Part shown: piece by piece, positions 34,148 to 43,401 of the stretch
Numbering within the stretch: the first letter of the stretch is position 1
Layout of the letters: each line of letters starts with the position of its first letter
Source: Cellvibrio sp. UBA7661
GTDB lineage: Bacteria; Pseudomonadota; Gammaproteobacteria; Pseudomonadales; Cellvibrionaceae
Assembly: GCA_002483365.1 (NCBI GenBank)
Contig: DLHT01000007.1
Span: forward strand, 16,561 to 80,560
Reading direction: 5' to 3'
Length of the DNA: 64,000 nucleotides
The notes under the pieces: model-generated
Database searches by the model: none
The model's input: only the letters and a program-made list of their open reading frames with translations
What the model was told of the DNA's origin: nothing
Made by a program: the position numbers and the translations under genes

Positions 34148-35761
34148 ATGAAACGTTCAGTTATTGCGCTCGCCGCATTAGGCGCGGGCTTATTATCCGG
34201 CAGTGCATTTGCCGTTGATTGTTCCGGTTTGCCGGTATGGAATAGTGCAGCTGCCTATGGTGGTGGCACTCAGGTTCAGGAGGCGGGTAAAGCTTATAAG
34301 GCCAATTGGTGGTCGCAAGGCCATAGCCCGGCCAGTTATTCCGGCCAATGGCAGGAGTGGGCATTACTGGAGGTGTGCGATGGTGCTGCCTCTTCCTCAA
34401 TCCGCAGTTCGGTTGCGCCATCGTCTTCTGCACCCAGCAGCGTTGCGCCCAGTTCAAAGTCATCCAGCTCGGTAGCGCCATCCAGTTCATCGATTTCCGG
34501 TGGCAATTGTTCATCACCGCAATATGTTGCGGGTACCGCTTATGCAGCGGGTCAGTTGGTGCAAAATGCCGGAAGTGAATACCGTTGTAATATTGCTGGT
34601 TGGTGTGGTTCTACCGCGGCATGGGCTTATGCTCCGGGCACTGGTGCCCATTGGCAAGATGCTTGGTCTTTGGTCAAATCCTGCGGAGCGGCTTCAAGTA
34701 CGCCCAGCTCAAGTTCTTCTGTTGCACCATCTTCCAAATCGTCCAGCAGTGTGAGCAGTCGCTCATCATCCAGCGTCAGCGGTAATGGCCGTGTTCCTGG
34801 CGATGCAGCCGCACTGCCGAAGCATGCGCTGGTGGGTTACTGGCACAACTTTGATAACGGCAGTGGTGTGATCCGTCTGGCGGATGTTGATCCGGCATGG
34901 GATGTGATCGTGATCGCTTTCGTTGAAGATGCGGGCAATGGCAGTGTGGAATTCCGTTTGGACCCTGCACTGAACAAAGCGCAATTTATTCAGGATGTTG
35001 CGACCAAGCGTGCGCAAGGCAAAAACATCGTGCTGTCTTACGGCGGTGAGAAAGGCACAGTCACGCTGAATAACTCAACCAACCTGGCCAACTTCGTTAA
35101 CAGTACTGCATCGATTATCAATGAGTACGGTTTTGATGGTGTCGATATCGATCTGGAATCCGGTGCCGGTGTTATGCACGGTGCGCCAGTGATCAACAAC
35201 ATGGTATCGGCGATCAAACAATTGAATGCAATGTACCCGGACTTCTACGTGTCCATGGCACCTGAGCATCCTTATGTTCAAGGTGGTTATGTGGCCTACA
35301 CCGGTATTTGGGGTGCGTACTTGCCGATGATCGACCAATTGCGCAATGAATTGGATTTGCTGCACGTGCAGCTGTACAACAATGGCGGTCTGGCAACGCC
35401 TTATGCGGCCCAACCTTATCAAGCAGGTACAGTGGATATGATGGTCGCTTCTGCGCGTATGTTGATTGAAGGTTTCCCACTGGCAAATGGTACTGCGGGC
35501 ACCTTCAAAGGTTTACGCCCTGACCAGGTTGCACTGGGTTTGCCATCTGGCCCACGCGCTGCAAACTCTGGCCAGGCAACAACAGCTGACATCAACAAAG
35601 CGGTCGATTGTTTGGTTAAACGCACCAATTGCGGTAGCAACCTGCCACTGGCGGCCTATGGTGACTTCCGCGGTGTGATGACTTGGTCAATCAATTGGGA
35701 TGTGAAAGATGGCCGCATCTTCTCCGTTCCGGTTGGCAATCATCTGAAAAGTTTGCCCTGA
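34148..35761 (+). CDS. Secreted GH18 chitinase with two CBM5/12 modules
   Basis: 537 residues. Signal peptide (about 1-22, SGSAFA), CBM5/12 (about 24-78, VWNSAAAYGGGTQVQEAGKA), Ser-rich linker, second CBM5/12 (about 118-178, SEYRCNIAGWCGS), second Ser-rich linker, then the GH18 domain (about 220-535). The catalytic motif DGVDIDLE is at about 329-336, with intact Glu. Such enzymes cut chitin to chitobiose. The start follows GAGGGGTCT. A LacI-type site lies 400 bases upstream and a strong terminator follows. Confidence 0.95.
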   Translation: MKRSVIALAALGAGLLSGSAFAVDCSGLPVWNSAAAYGGGTQVQEAGKAYKANWWSQGHSPASYSGQWQEWALLEVCDGAASSSIRSSVAPSSSAPSSVAPSSKSSSSVAPSSSSISGGNCSSPQYVAGTAYAAGQLVQNAGSEYRCNIAGWCGSTAAWAYAPGTGAHWQDAWSLVKSCGAASSTPSSSSSVAPSSKSSSSVSSRSSSSVSGNGRVPGDAAALPKHALVGYWHNFDNGSGVIRLADVDPAWDVIVIAFVEDAGNGSVEFRLDPALNKAQFIQDVATKRAQGKNIVLSYGGEKGTVTLNNSTNLANFVNSTASIINEYGFDGVDIDLESGAGVMHGAPVINNMVSAIKQLNAMYPDFYVSMAPEHPYVQGGYVAYTGIWGAYLPMIDQLRNELDLLHVQLYNNGGLATPYAAQPYQAGTVDMMVASARMLIEGFPLANGTAGTFKGLRPDQVALGLPSGPRAANSGQATTADINKAVDCLVKRTNCGSNLPLAAYGDFRGVMTWSINWDVKDGRIFSVPVGNHLKSLP

Positions 35762-35828
35762 TCGATAAACGGTGGACAGACAGTGCGGTGTGATAACCCT
35801 GCTGTCATCCCGCCCGCTATCTTCTATG

Positions 35829-35860
35829 ACGCCCGCGCTTATCACGCGGGCGTTTTTTAT
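35829..35860 (+). terminator. Rho-independent terminator
   Basis: ACGCCCGCG, a short loop and CGCGGGCGT followed by TTTTTAT, directly after the chitinase gene. Confidence 0.9.
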
Positions 35861-35985
35861 TAACCAAATCCTGCATTCTTTAACAAAGAGCTCTGCTATC
35901 CTTGCCGGTGTGCACTCGCTGGTAGTGGTTCCTGACACCGTTCCCAGCCGCAACCCACTTACAACTCGAATAATCCGGACACTAT

Positions 35986-36165
35986 ATGCACACATTCTTC
36001 CGCGTCTCTAAACTGCTGTTGGTTATGATCTCTGTCTCCCTGATAACGGCCTGCGCGCCCGAAGTTGGCAGCCCTGAGTGGTGCAAAAATATTGAAAACA
36101 AACCCAAGGGCGAACTGACAATGAATGAAGCGAAAGACTACGCCAAGCATTGCGTATTCAAGTAG
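35986..36165 (+). CDS. Small DUF3012-type lipoprotein (59 aa)
   Basis: Signal peptide ending in lipobox LITAC, then a short mature part beginning APEVGSPEWCKNIENKPKGE and containing NEAKDYAKHCVFK. This agrees with DUF3012, a family of tiny lipoproteins with two conserved cysteines. It is too short for many gene callers. ATG at 35986; a weak ribosome site only. It lies between the chitinase terminator and the AraC gene, with no obvious link to either. Confidence 0.8.
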   Translation: MHTFFRVSKLLLVMISVSLITACAPEVGSPEWCKNIENKPKGELTMNEAKDYAKHCVFK

Positions 36166-36372
36166 TGTTTGTTCGCGTGGCTTTTTCAGGCGTGTTGAAT
36201 AACGATCGGCGCAAATAATATAACGCTAACAATAGGTATTGGTTTGGTGCTGCACACCGCCATTAAAATTGCCTGATTGGTTAGTCAATATCGACACGCG
36301 TTTACGCCCCTATAAATCTTGCGCCGTTATACAAAAACGAGAGAGATCCAGAGCGATCCAGAGAAAGACCTG

Positions 36373-37497
36373 ATGAAAACCAACTTTCTAAATATCCATG
36401 ATTTAGTACTGGTGCTCACCGCATTAGAGTGCGGTGTGCTGGCTGTGCTATTGAATCTGTTGCCTGCCAAACATATCCAGCCCCGGCGAATTCTAGCGGG
36501 ATTTTTTGTGCTGATTGCGCTGGTGTTAACCACTACGTTAATCGTCTGGAATGGCGATCTGAAAGTCGCCGCAATCAATCACACACCGGTTGTTGTCACT
36601 GTGCTGGCTGCGTGTCTGTTGCTGCAGGGGCCGGTACTGTATTTTTATTTGCGCTCGCTTTCGCAACATGTCGTGTTGTTGCGCTGGCGAAACTTGTTGC
36701 ACCTGGCTCCGGCGCTTGTGGCGGTCATCTTATTGGTCGCATTCGGTATTGATAGCCTGGAATGGCAACCTGCCACTGAACTCACTGGTGTAGAAAACGC
36801 GGTGGTAGCATTTTTGTGGGCGTTGGTAAAACTATCGCCGCTGGGTTACATCATTGCCTGTGTTATTGCGGAATATAAATTGCGCGAGCAGTTAAAACAT
36901 TTGTATTCCGATATTGCGGTATCGGAATTGAAACTGGCTGATGTAGTACTGGCCGGTTTTTGTTTGCATTGGTTGTGGTCGTTGTTAGCGTATTTGTTAG
37001 AGGGATTGGTGAGCGCGTCTGTTAGCGATACGCTGGGGATTATCGACAATTACCTCACAGTCATTCTGGTGAACGGGTTGTTTGTATTTGGCCTAATCAA
37101 CACCCGACAATTGCTTAGCGTGCACGCTGTGCCTGTAGCAAAACCGGTACAGCCAAGCAAAATGGATCATAAGGTTCAGATTATTGAAAAGGCGATCCAT
37201 GAAGATAAATTATTTTTGGAGAGCAATATCAATCTGGAGCGTTTCGCTGAGCAGATTGGTTTAAAACCGCGCGATATTTCCGCGATCTTGAAAATGCATT
37301 ACCAGAGTAACTTCTTTGAATTTATCAATCGCTACCGCGTAGAAGAAGCCAAGCGTTTGCTCGTTGCACCTGAATTCAAAGACGAAACCATTCTTGAAAT
37401 TATCTACAAGTCCGGCTTTAACAGCCCCTCAGCCTTCCACCGTTTCTTTAAACGTATGGTAGGGATTACGCCAACGGAATATCGGCAAAAAGGCTAG
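36373..37497 (+). CDS. AraC-family regulator with N-terminal membrane domain
   Basis: 374 residues. The N-terminal 260 residues hold seven hydrophobic helices (for example LVLVLTALECGVLAVLLNLL, LAGFFVLIALVLTTTLIVW), and the C-terminal 110 residues are an AraC DNA-binding domain (NLERFAEQIGLKPRDISAIL, SGFNSPSAFHRFFKRMVGIT). A regulator fixed in the inner membrane with its reader domain in the cytosol would sense an extracellular cue directly. The start at 36373 follows GAGAAAGACCTG; the longer frame from 36319 lacks a site. Its neighbourhood suggests, but does not prove, control of chitin or glycan genes. Confidence 0.87.
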   Translation: MKTNFLNIHDLVLVLTALECGVLAVLLNLLPAKHIQPRRILAGFFVLIALVLTTTLIVWNGDLKVAAINHTPVVVTVLAACLLLQGPVLYFYLRSLSQHVVLLRWRNLLHLAPALVAVILLVAFGIDSLEWQPATELTGVENAVVAFLWALVKLSPLGYIIACVIAEYKLREQLKHLYSDIAVSELKLADVVLAGFCLHWLWSLLAYLLEGLVSASVSDTLGIIDNYLTVILVNGLFVFGLINTRQLLSVHAVPVAKPVQPSKMDHKVQIIEKAIHEDKLFLESNINLERFAEQIGLKPRDISAILKMHYQSNFFEFINRYRVEEAKRLLVAPEFKDETILEIIYKSGFNSPSAFHRFFKRMVGITPTEYRQKG

Positions 37498-37522
37498 TGG
37501 TGTTTGTTTATCAGCTTTCGTA

Positions 37523-37553
37523 AAAAATCCCCGCCAATAAAGCGGGGATTTTT
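37523..37553. terminator. Bidirectional terminator
   Basis: AAAAATCCCCGC, loop, GCGGGGATTTTT. It has T-runs in both directions and separates the convergent AraC and DUF748 genes. Confidence 0.9.
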
Positions 37554-37555
37554 GT

Positions 37556-40500
37556 TTATGGCGATGCGATTTTTTGGCTTTTTGTTTTCTTCAGGCTGGC
37601 TTTCAGTTCCAGTTTTAATTTGTTGTCTTTATTCAGTTGTCCTTCGTGGGCGGCTGCCATTTTGATGTGGCTTATATCGATACCCGGTGTTTGGCTAAGC
37701 TGTTCGTACACAACTTGCGCGCGCTTGTTGGCCAGTTGAATAAGATCTTCCTGGGAAATTACCTCGGTAGCAACCAGCGCATCTTTTATTGATCGCACAT
37801 AAGCTAATCGATCCATGTTGTCACTCTCATCATCCGGTTGGTTGAGTGCGTTTCGTTTTAATTCATCAAGGCTCGGCGTGAGATTTTTCTCTGCGTATAA
37901 TTTTTCCAGTGTTGCTATGTATTTGCGTGAACCGATATTGGCATCGGTAAGGTTTTGGGATATTTGCCCGCGCAACGCGGCATTAAATTTTTCTTCTTTG
38001 AGTGTGTCTGTATCAAACGTCGCTGAGTAAGCGCCTGCGATAGTGATTTGCAAGTCCGGGCGTTTAAGCATTGCTTCGCCCAGCTGCTGGACTTTTTCAG
38101 TTTGTGCGGGCGATAAATCGGTGCGGCCAGCAAAAAAGCTGATGTAACCTAAATCTTTATTGCTGCCCACGCCAACCAATCCGGCTAAAAAACGAAATGG
38201 TGCTGCGGCCACATTGGTGATCAGTTTGCTCAACGCGCGGCGAATGGTTTTGCTGTAGTCAAATTGCGGATCGTCAACATTACCCTGTACCGGCAGATCG
38301 GCGCGGATGGTGCCGTCTTTATCTTTTAGGAGTGCAATGGCAAGGTCGAGCGGCAAATCGGCCGCGCCAGGTTGCGCGACTTTTTTGCCTAGCGCGAAAT
38401 CGTGCAACACAATATTGTTTTTCCCCAGCATTTGGCTTTTATTGATTTCATATTCCAGGTCGAGATTCATTTTTCCTTTGGCAATTTCCCGGCCTGCAAA
38501 TTTAATGGAGTAGGGTGAAAAGTCGGCGATATCAATATTGTTAAATGTCAATTGCATGCGGGTTTTTTGTGTGGGCTCCAGCGGAAAAATAGCGCCGCTC
38601 ATCACCATTTCGCCAAAGTCGCTGACTTGTCCTTCCAGTTTTACATCGGCGGGTGTGTTACTGGTTGAGTCCAATGTGGAAATAGTGCCATTGATGTGGG
38701 TAATGTCAGCCGAGAAAGGCAGTGGGAGCGATGCATCAGAAAATTTCCCGCTCGCATCATCAAAATCAATACGGCCAATTAAATAGGTAAATTCGCTAGC
38801 CGGATCAGTTGTTGTCACTGTTGCTGGTTCAGCAGGTTTTTCGGGTAACACTAATACTCTGGATAGTGTGTGGCTGCCATCCGGGAATACATTGAAATCG
38901 GCAAAAGCTTTATCAAAACGCATACGCCCGATGTTGATTTTTTTATCTTGGGTATTGGCAATTATGCGGTTAATCCGCAGTTGTGACCATGTGAGTATTG
39001 GTTTTCCGGATGACTTCTCTTGCAGCGTGAATTGGTCAATCAGCGCATTTCCTTGAATTTGGATGACTTCTTCTTTTGATGTAATTTTACCTTCCGCTGA
39101 AAGCTCGCCTTCAATAATGTCAACCAATGCATAGTCATCAATAAACGTTTGCATGGCTTTCATCGGGAATTTTGTAATGGTGTAAGTTCCTGCCGCATTC
39201 TTGAGTGGATTGATCTGTAATCTTGCGGCTGATTCAAATTTTCCGCCTTGCAAATAGAAATTGGCAGACACTTCTACGGGTTGATTTTCTTTTGTGCTCA
39301 GGTTTTTTGCCTGAAAGGCAATATTGCTAACCTTGACTTGTGAAGCAGTGCTGATCGATGAATCTGTATAGTGCAAGTTTATGCCAGTGACCGACAGGGT
39401 ATTATTGGTGAATTGCCAAGCCGATTTTTCTGCGTCGCTATGGTCGTCTGCCGCACTTAATTGCGCCCAATTGAGTGTTCCATCTTGTGTAGTCGTTAGC
39501 CATAAATCGCCAGTGCTTAATGTGATGTCTGGTATGTGAACCTGTTCTTCCGGCCATTTGAATTCGCCTCCACTCAGGATAATTTCGTTAAGTGAGAGCA
39601 ATGGTGCATTATTGGTTAGCTGCGAGGCCTTTATATTTTTCGCTTGAGTTTGTATATCAAAAATATGAACCGCTATGGCTGATCTTTTTGTTTGGTGAAT
39701 ATCGTATTTAAAGGTGGATTGGTAATCGCCGGTAGTGATGGCAACGTTAAACTCTTCACTGAAGTAATCTGCCAGTGTTGTTAACAGTGGGCCATTGATG
39801 GTGACATCGCCCTTGCTGGCAAAAGGCGCAACACTGATATTGCCTTTCCAACTCAGCTCAACACCGCGATCCGTTTTTAAGTGTAAGGATTGCTGTCCTG
39901 TGGTATTGGGCAGGCTACTGAATTGTTGGATGTGAAAATCAATTGGCCCTATATCCGTTTTAAAGGTGTTTTTACGTAGCTGATCTTCAATGTGGAATTG
40001 TTCAACTTGCACGTAAATATTTTCTATAAACAATTTTAGCGGTGACACGCTGGTGCCATCATTCAGTGTATTAGCAACAGTTGTATTGTTATCGGATGGA
40101 CCCGTTAAACGGGTTTTAAGGTTGTTAAAAATGTGAGTGAAGTTGTGTGTGGTACTGTTGATGCGTTTGAATTCGCCATAAATTCCGGTGAGCTGCACTT
40201 CATTGAATTTCCATTCGCCCAACTGCCATAGACTGCTCAGTGAATTCCACACTTGCAAATCGACAAATAGACGATCAAACCCCAGTGGTTGATCCAAACC
40301 TTGCCCGGAGATTTTTGCGTCATTTATCTCAAGGGTAAATTCATAAGGGTTGATGGATATCCCCCCAATATCCAAATTGAGCTTTAATTGATTTACAACA
40401 ATGTCATTTAACCGGTTTTTAATGACCATAGGCGCAATAACAGCAAGTGCCAGGTTGTAACTGAGCAATAAGCCAAGCAGCCATACCCAGGGGCGACGCC

Positions 40501-40558
40501 AGGATAACCAGGCAAGATACTTGGCGCGAAATGATGTGTTGGCAGTTTCTTTCGTCAT
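37556..40558 (-). CDS. DUF748/AsmA-like large envelope protein
   Basis: 1000 residues, inner-membrane anchored by an N-terminal helix (VWLLGLLLSYNLALAVIAP) and otherwise periplasmic. It has the repeated AsmA/DUF748 style of beta-strand modules (for example NDIVVNQLKLNLDIGGISIN, VQLTGIYGEFKRIN). The C-terminal part has alternating charged helices and a KDGTIRADLPVQGNVDDPQF motif typical of DUF748. Such proteins are thought to help move lipids across the periplasm. The start at 40558 is chosen because an upstream start at 40654 would put about 32 polar residues before the anchor; neither has a strong ribosome site. Confidence 0.85.
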   Translation of the reverse strand: MTKETANTSFRAKYLAWLSWRRPWVWLLGLLLSYNLALAVIAPMVIKNRLNDIVVNQLKLNLDIGGISINPYEFTLEINDAKISGQGLDQPLGFDRLFVDLQVWNSLSSLWQLGEWKFNEVQLTGIYGEFKRINSTTHNFTHIFNNLKTRLTGPSDNNTTVANTLNDGTSVSPLKLFIENIYVQVEQFHIEDQLRKNTFKTDIGPIDFHIQQFSSLPNTTGQQSLHLKTDRGVELSWKGNISVAPFASKGDVTINGPLLTTLADYFSEEFNVAITTGDYQSTFKYDIHQTKRSAIAVHIFDIQTQAKNIKASQLTNNAPLLSLNEIILSGGEFKWPEEQVHIPDITLSTGDLWLTTTQDGTLNWAQLSAADDHSDAEKSAWQFTNNTLSVTGINLHYTDSSISTASQVKVSNIAFQAKNLSTKENQPVEVSANFYLQGGKFESAARLQINPLKNAAGTYTITKFPMKAMQTFIDDYALVDIIEGELSAEGKITSKEEVIQIQGNALIDQFTLQEKSSGKPILTWSQLRINRIIANTQDKKINIGRMRFDKAFADFNVFPDGSHTLSRVLVLPEKPAEPATVTTTDPASEFTYLIGRIDFDDASGKFSDASLPLPFSADITHINGTISTLDSTSNTPADVKLEGQVSDFGEMVMSGAIFPLEPTQKTRMQLTFNNIDIADFSPYSIKFAGREIAKGKMNLDLEYEINKSQMLGKNNIVLHDFALGKKVAQPGAADLPLDLAIALLKDKDGTIRADLPVQGNVDDPQFDYSKTIRRALSKLITNVAAAPFRFLAGLVGVGSNKDLGYISFFAGRTDLSPAQTEKVQQLGEAMLKRPDLQITIAGAYSATFDTDTLKEEKFNAALRGQISQNLTDANIGSRKYIATLEKLYAEKNLTPSLDELKRNALNQPDDESDNMDRLAYVRSIKDALVATEVISQEDLIQLANKRAQVVYEQLSQTPGIDISHIKMAAAHEGQLNKDNKLKLELKASLKKTKSQKIASP

Positions 40559-40867
40559 GAATAAAACCAAATCTGTTGTTGCCCGGTATTGCGGGCGAGT
40601 ATCAATGTGTGAGGAGGTGTCTGTGCAATCCAGTCTAGCGGCCTTGGTTGCCAATGACTGTTAATTTCTGCGTAATTGGCGATAAATTTTGACCTCGCCA
40701 CCCTGCAGAGGTTCGCACTACAATTGGTGTGGCAAGGAAGAGCGTAAAGATACGTCTGCGGCATTAACCAATCTAAGCATTAATAGCAATGATTGGAACA
40801 GGGCATTTTGGGTAAAGTAGCGCTTTGCCCCATGATTCACTATCCACTATTAGAGAGAGGCTCCGTT
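40559..40867. other. Divergent gap, no feature recognised
   Basis: About 310 bases between the DUF748 gene (minus) and the azurin gene (plus). I see no gene, clear FNR or CRP site, or terminator. It must contain the azurin promoter. Confidence 0.5.
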
Positions 40868-41317
40868 ATGAAAAAGTCTGTTTTCGCATTGTCTGCATTA
40901 TTATTGGCTGGCGTTCAATTTGCCCATGCAGATGAGTGTTCATTTACCCTGAACAGTAATGATTCTATGCAGTTTGATCAAAAAACGATTGCGGTAAAAA
41001 GTAGCTGTAAAGAATTTACCTTGAATTTAGTGCACACCGGAAAATTGCCCAAAAATGTGATGGGGCATAACTGGGTGCTGAGTAAAGCGGCAGATGCCAA
41101 AAGTGTTGCCAGCGATGGCTTGGCGGCAGGCGCAGATAACCACTACATTAAAGCGGGTGATGAGCGGGTTATTGCATTCACACATTTGATTGGCGGTGGT
41201 GAGACCGTATCGGTAACTTTCCCGGTAAGCAAATTGACGGCAGGTGAAACCTACACCTATTTCTGTTCATTTCCCGGGCATATCGCTCTTATGCAGGGTA
41301 GTTTGACCTTGCAATAA
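40868..41317 (+). CDS. azu: Azurin
   Basis: 149 residues with a signal peptide of about 21 (LLAGVQFAHA/DEC). Blue copper electron carrier of the periplasm. All ligands are present: the His of VMGHNWVL, and Cys, His and Met in YFCSFPGHIALMQGSL. A disulfide pair (ECSF and SSCKEF) matches the family. The ATG at 40868 follows AGAGAGGCTCCGTT. Partners such as a cytochrome or nitrite reductase are not in the window. A terminator follows at 41348. Confidence 0.95.
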   Translation: MKKSVFALSALLLAGVQFAHADECSFTLNSNDSMQFDQKTIAVKSSCKEFTLNLVHTGKLPKNVMGHNWVLSKAADAKSVASDGLAAGADNHYIKAGDERVIAFTHLIGGGETVSVTFPVSKLTAGETYTYFCSFPGHIALMQGSLTLQ

Positions 41318-41347
41318 TTTTTATTTTTTTTGTTTGTTTTCTTTTTT

Positions 41348-41376
41348 GCCAGCCCGCTTTTGCGGGCTGGTTTTTT
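41348..41376 (+). terminator. Rho-independent terminator
   Basis: GCCAGCCCGC, TTTT loop, GCGGGCTGG and a run of T after azurin. Confidence 0.92.
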
Positions 41377-41465
41377 ATGTGTCAGTATTTTTGCCCAGTA
41401 TTTATTGCGCAGTTTTTTGTTGATGAGCAGTTGGTTAGTTGTTATTGATTCAATAGTAACAAACA

Positions 41466-41984
41466 CTAAGGCAGCGCTACCGCAATAAAACGCGCGATGA
41501 CCTTGTCGGTGTTGTCTTTCAAATCCAAATGCTCCCCTTGCAATTGATAGTGTGAAACTTGCGATAACCCATCAGTAAATGCTTGTGCTTGTTCGTCGCC
41601 TTCCATACAGGCCATTTTGGTTCCTGCCATTTGCGAAAACGTTAATTCTGTATCAGTGTGTTGATAGCCGCCCATAAAGCGGTTGCATCCATCTGAGCCA
41701 CTCACGCGATTGTCTTCACCAAACACAATATGGGGTTCGCGTTGTTGATCGATCACCACAACATCTTTGCCGTTCAACCCAACCAGTTTCCAATAGGTAT
41801 TCATGAAATTGATAGAAACATTTTCCGACGCGGCTGATGAAGTAGATTCAGTGCTGGTTTGCGTTACTGTTGATGAAGCCACCACCGATGTGGTTGTTGT
41901 TGCGTCGGTGGCTGCGGGTTCTTTTGGGCTGCAGCCAACGCCGGTTGCTGCTGATAATAATAAAATCGCTAATTTGTATTTCAT
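41466..41984 (-). CDS. META-domain lipoprotein (HslJ-like)
   Basis: 172 residues. Lipoprotein signal with box ATGVGC, a Ser/Thr-rich linker (about 24-55), then a META domain (about 65-170: NTYWKLVGLNGKDV, SDGCNRFMGGYQH, FSQMAGTKMACM). HslJ in E. coli is an outer-membrane-linked heat-shock protein tied to novobiocin resistance; this is a family link only. The start at 41984 follows CAGGAGGTTATCA. The gene overlaps no neighbour and runs opposite to azurin. Confidence 0.87.
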   Translation of the reverse strand: MKYKLAILLLSAATGVGCSPKEPAATDATTTTSVVASSTVTQTSTESTSSAASENVSINFMNTYWKLVGLNGKDVVVIDQQREPHIVFGEDNRVSGSDGCNRFMGGYQHTDTELTFSQMAGTKMACMEGDEQAQAFTDGLSQVSHYQLQGEHLDLKDNTDKVIARFIAVALP

Positions 41985-42058
41985 TGATAACCTCCTGGTG
42001 AACGGTGTAATTGATTTACGCATGAATCGATAACCATTGTAGTGCGCTTTTTGCATCG

Positions 42059-42544
42059 CTACAGCGCTTTCTGCCAATAGCCAATATCAATCCAGCGGTT
42101 AAATTTGAATCCCACCTGTGGAAAATGGGCGGCTTGCGCAAAACCAAATTTTTCGTGAATGTTTTCGCTGGCGGTATTGGGTAATGCAATACATGCCAGC
42201 AGCATATGCATTCCCTGTTGTTTAAGTTGAGCAATCAATTCCGTATACAGAGCCGTGCCAATGCCTGCGCTTGTTTTTTCATGATGCAAATACACAGTGA
42301 CTTCAGCCGTGTACCGGTAAGCGCTGCGGTCTTTCCATTTGCTTGCATAAGCGTATCCGGCCACTTCACCCTGAGCTTCACATACCAACCAGGGAAAGGT
42401 ACTTGTAATAGTTTCGATCCGCTCTCGCATCTGCTCAATGCTGACAGGGTTTTCTTCAAAGGTGATGACAGTGTGTTCGATGTAGTGGTTATAGATATCG
42501 CAAATGGCAGGGATGTCGTTAATCGTACAGTGGCGGATGATCAT
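42059..42544 (-). CDS. GNAT acetyltransferase (phosphinothricin-type)
   Basis: 161 residues. GNAT fold of the PAT/bar-like subgroup: IRHCTINDIPAICDIYNHYI at the start, a HHEKTSAGIGTALYTELIAQ acetyl-CoA loop, and LPNTASENIHEKFGFAQAAH near the end. The family acetylates the amino group of phosphinothricin or methionine sulfoximine/sulfone in known members. The start at 42544 follows GGAGCCAGC; an in-frame ATG at 42667 is not used. Runs opposite to the small membrane gene at 42725. Confidence 0.9.
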   Translation of the reverse strand: MIIRHCTINDIPAICDIYNHYIEHTVITFEENPVSIEQMRERIETITSTFPWLVCEAQGEVAGYAYASKWKDRSAYRYTAEVTVYLHHEKTSAGIGTALYTELIAQLKQQGMHMLLACIALPNTASENIHEKFGFAQAAHFPQVGFKFNRWIDIGYWQKAL

Positions 42545-42724
42545 GCTGGCTCCATTAGCGTATTTGTTGTTTGTGTCAGGTGCAATTGTGAGATGTGGGA
42601 GATATTGGCGCAATTTCCGTAATCGTGCCAATAAATTCGGCTTTGTGGCAAAAAGGATTGAATCCAATTGCTCACAATCTGCATCTAAGCTAAAACAGAT
42701 TGTTCGGAATAGGGTGGGGGGAAT

Positions 42725-42919
42725 ATGTTGACGTTTATTTTGTGGTTGTTGTTATGGGTAATCTGCTGGCCACTGGCGCTTTTGGCGTTGGTGCTGTGGC
42801 CGATTGTGTGGCTGATTTCTTTACCGTTCAGGTTAATCGGTATTACCTTTGATGCAATCTTTGCATTCCTGAAAGCGCTGTTATTTTTGCCGTCGCGGAT
42901 TCTTGGCCATAAAGCCTGA
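42725..42919 (+). CDS. Small hydrophobic membrane protein (64 aa)
   Basis: An ATG at 42725 follows GGGGGGAAT. The protein is two or three short, Trp/Leu-rich hydrophobic segments (LTFILWLLLWVICWPLALLA, WPIVWLISLPFRLIGI) with a basic end. I do not recognise it; many gammaproteobacteria have proteins of this style annotated only as hypothetical. Function unknown. Confidence 0.65.
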   Translation: MLTFILWLLLWVICWPLALLALVLWPIVWLISLPFRLIGITFDAIFAFLKALLFLPSRILGHKA

Positions 42920-42920
42920 C

Positions 42921-43008
42921 CGTAGCCCGCATGGAGTGTAACGGAATGCGGGAAGACATTTCCTTGTGCGAAAACCCCCGTATTTCGCTAGGCTCCATAC
43001 GGGCTACG
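42921..43008. repeat. Palindromic repeat element (about 88 bp)
   Basis: CGTAGCCCGCATGGAG at 42921-42936 is repeated inverted at 42993-43008 with one mismatch. The inner arms also pair partly. It has the layout of dispersed elements common in gammaproteobacterial intergenic DNA (TAGCCCG.ATGGAG type). No transposase. Confidence 0.75.
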
Positions 43009-43012
43009 CAGG

Positions 43013-43390
43013 TTACACACTCTTATGCGCAACTGTGTGCGCATGCTGCTCCCAATTTTGTCCATCAAAATTCACAATTTTTACGGAGTGTGGTTGCGGA
43101 GTTAAGCAGCGCAAATTTACATCTACCCCGTCAGGGTTTGAGCGCGGAATATAAAAAGGTTTGATGCCGCAGGTTTTGCAAAAAGTGTGTTTTGCAACGC
43201 CGGTGTTGAAGGTGTAGGTGGTGATGTTGTCTTTACCGCAGATCAGTTTGAAATTGCGTTTAGGCACAATTAAATGCAAAAAACTGGTCATATTGCAGAT
43301 CGAACAATTGCAGTTTTCCACTTCCACCTCGTCCGGTGCTTCCACTTCAAATTGAATTGCGCCGCAATGGCAGTTGCCTTGGTAGATCAT
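43013..43390 (-). CDS. GFA/CENP-V zinc-fold protein
   Basis: 125 residues. It has the CxCGAI start (GNCHCGAIQFEVEAP), a middle NCNCSICNM pair, and KHTFCKTCGIKPFYIPRSN, the three zinc-binding clusters of the glutathione-dependent formaldehyde-activating family. The enzymatic role of the family is debated. The ATG at 43390 follows ACGGAAAAACAT. It is the last of three minus-strand genes, 11 bases from the lipoprotein gene. Confidence 0.9.
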   Translation of the reverse strand: MIYQGNCHCGAIQFEVEAPDEVEVENCNCSICNMTSFLHLIVPKRNFKLICGKDNITTYTFNTGVAKHTFCKTCGIKPFYIPRSNPDGVDVNLRCLTPQPHSVKIVNFDGQNWEQHAHTVAHKSV

Positions 43391-43401
43391 ATGTTTTTCC
43401 G

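Noticed and set aside
34380..34780. Plus-strand frames in shifted phase within the chitinase linkers
   Set aside because: Artefacts of the repetitive Ser codons in the linkers.
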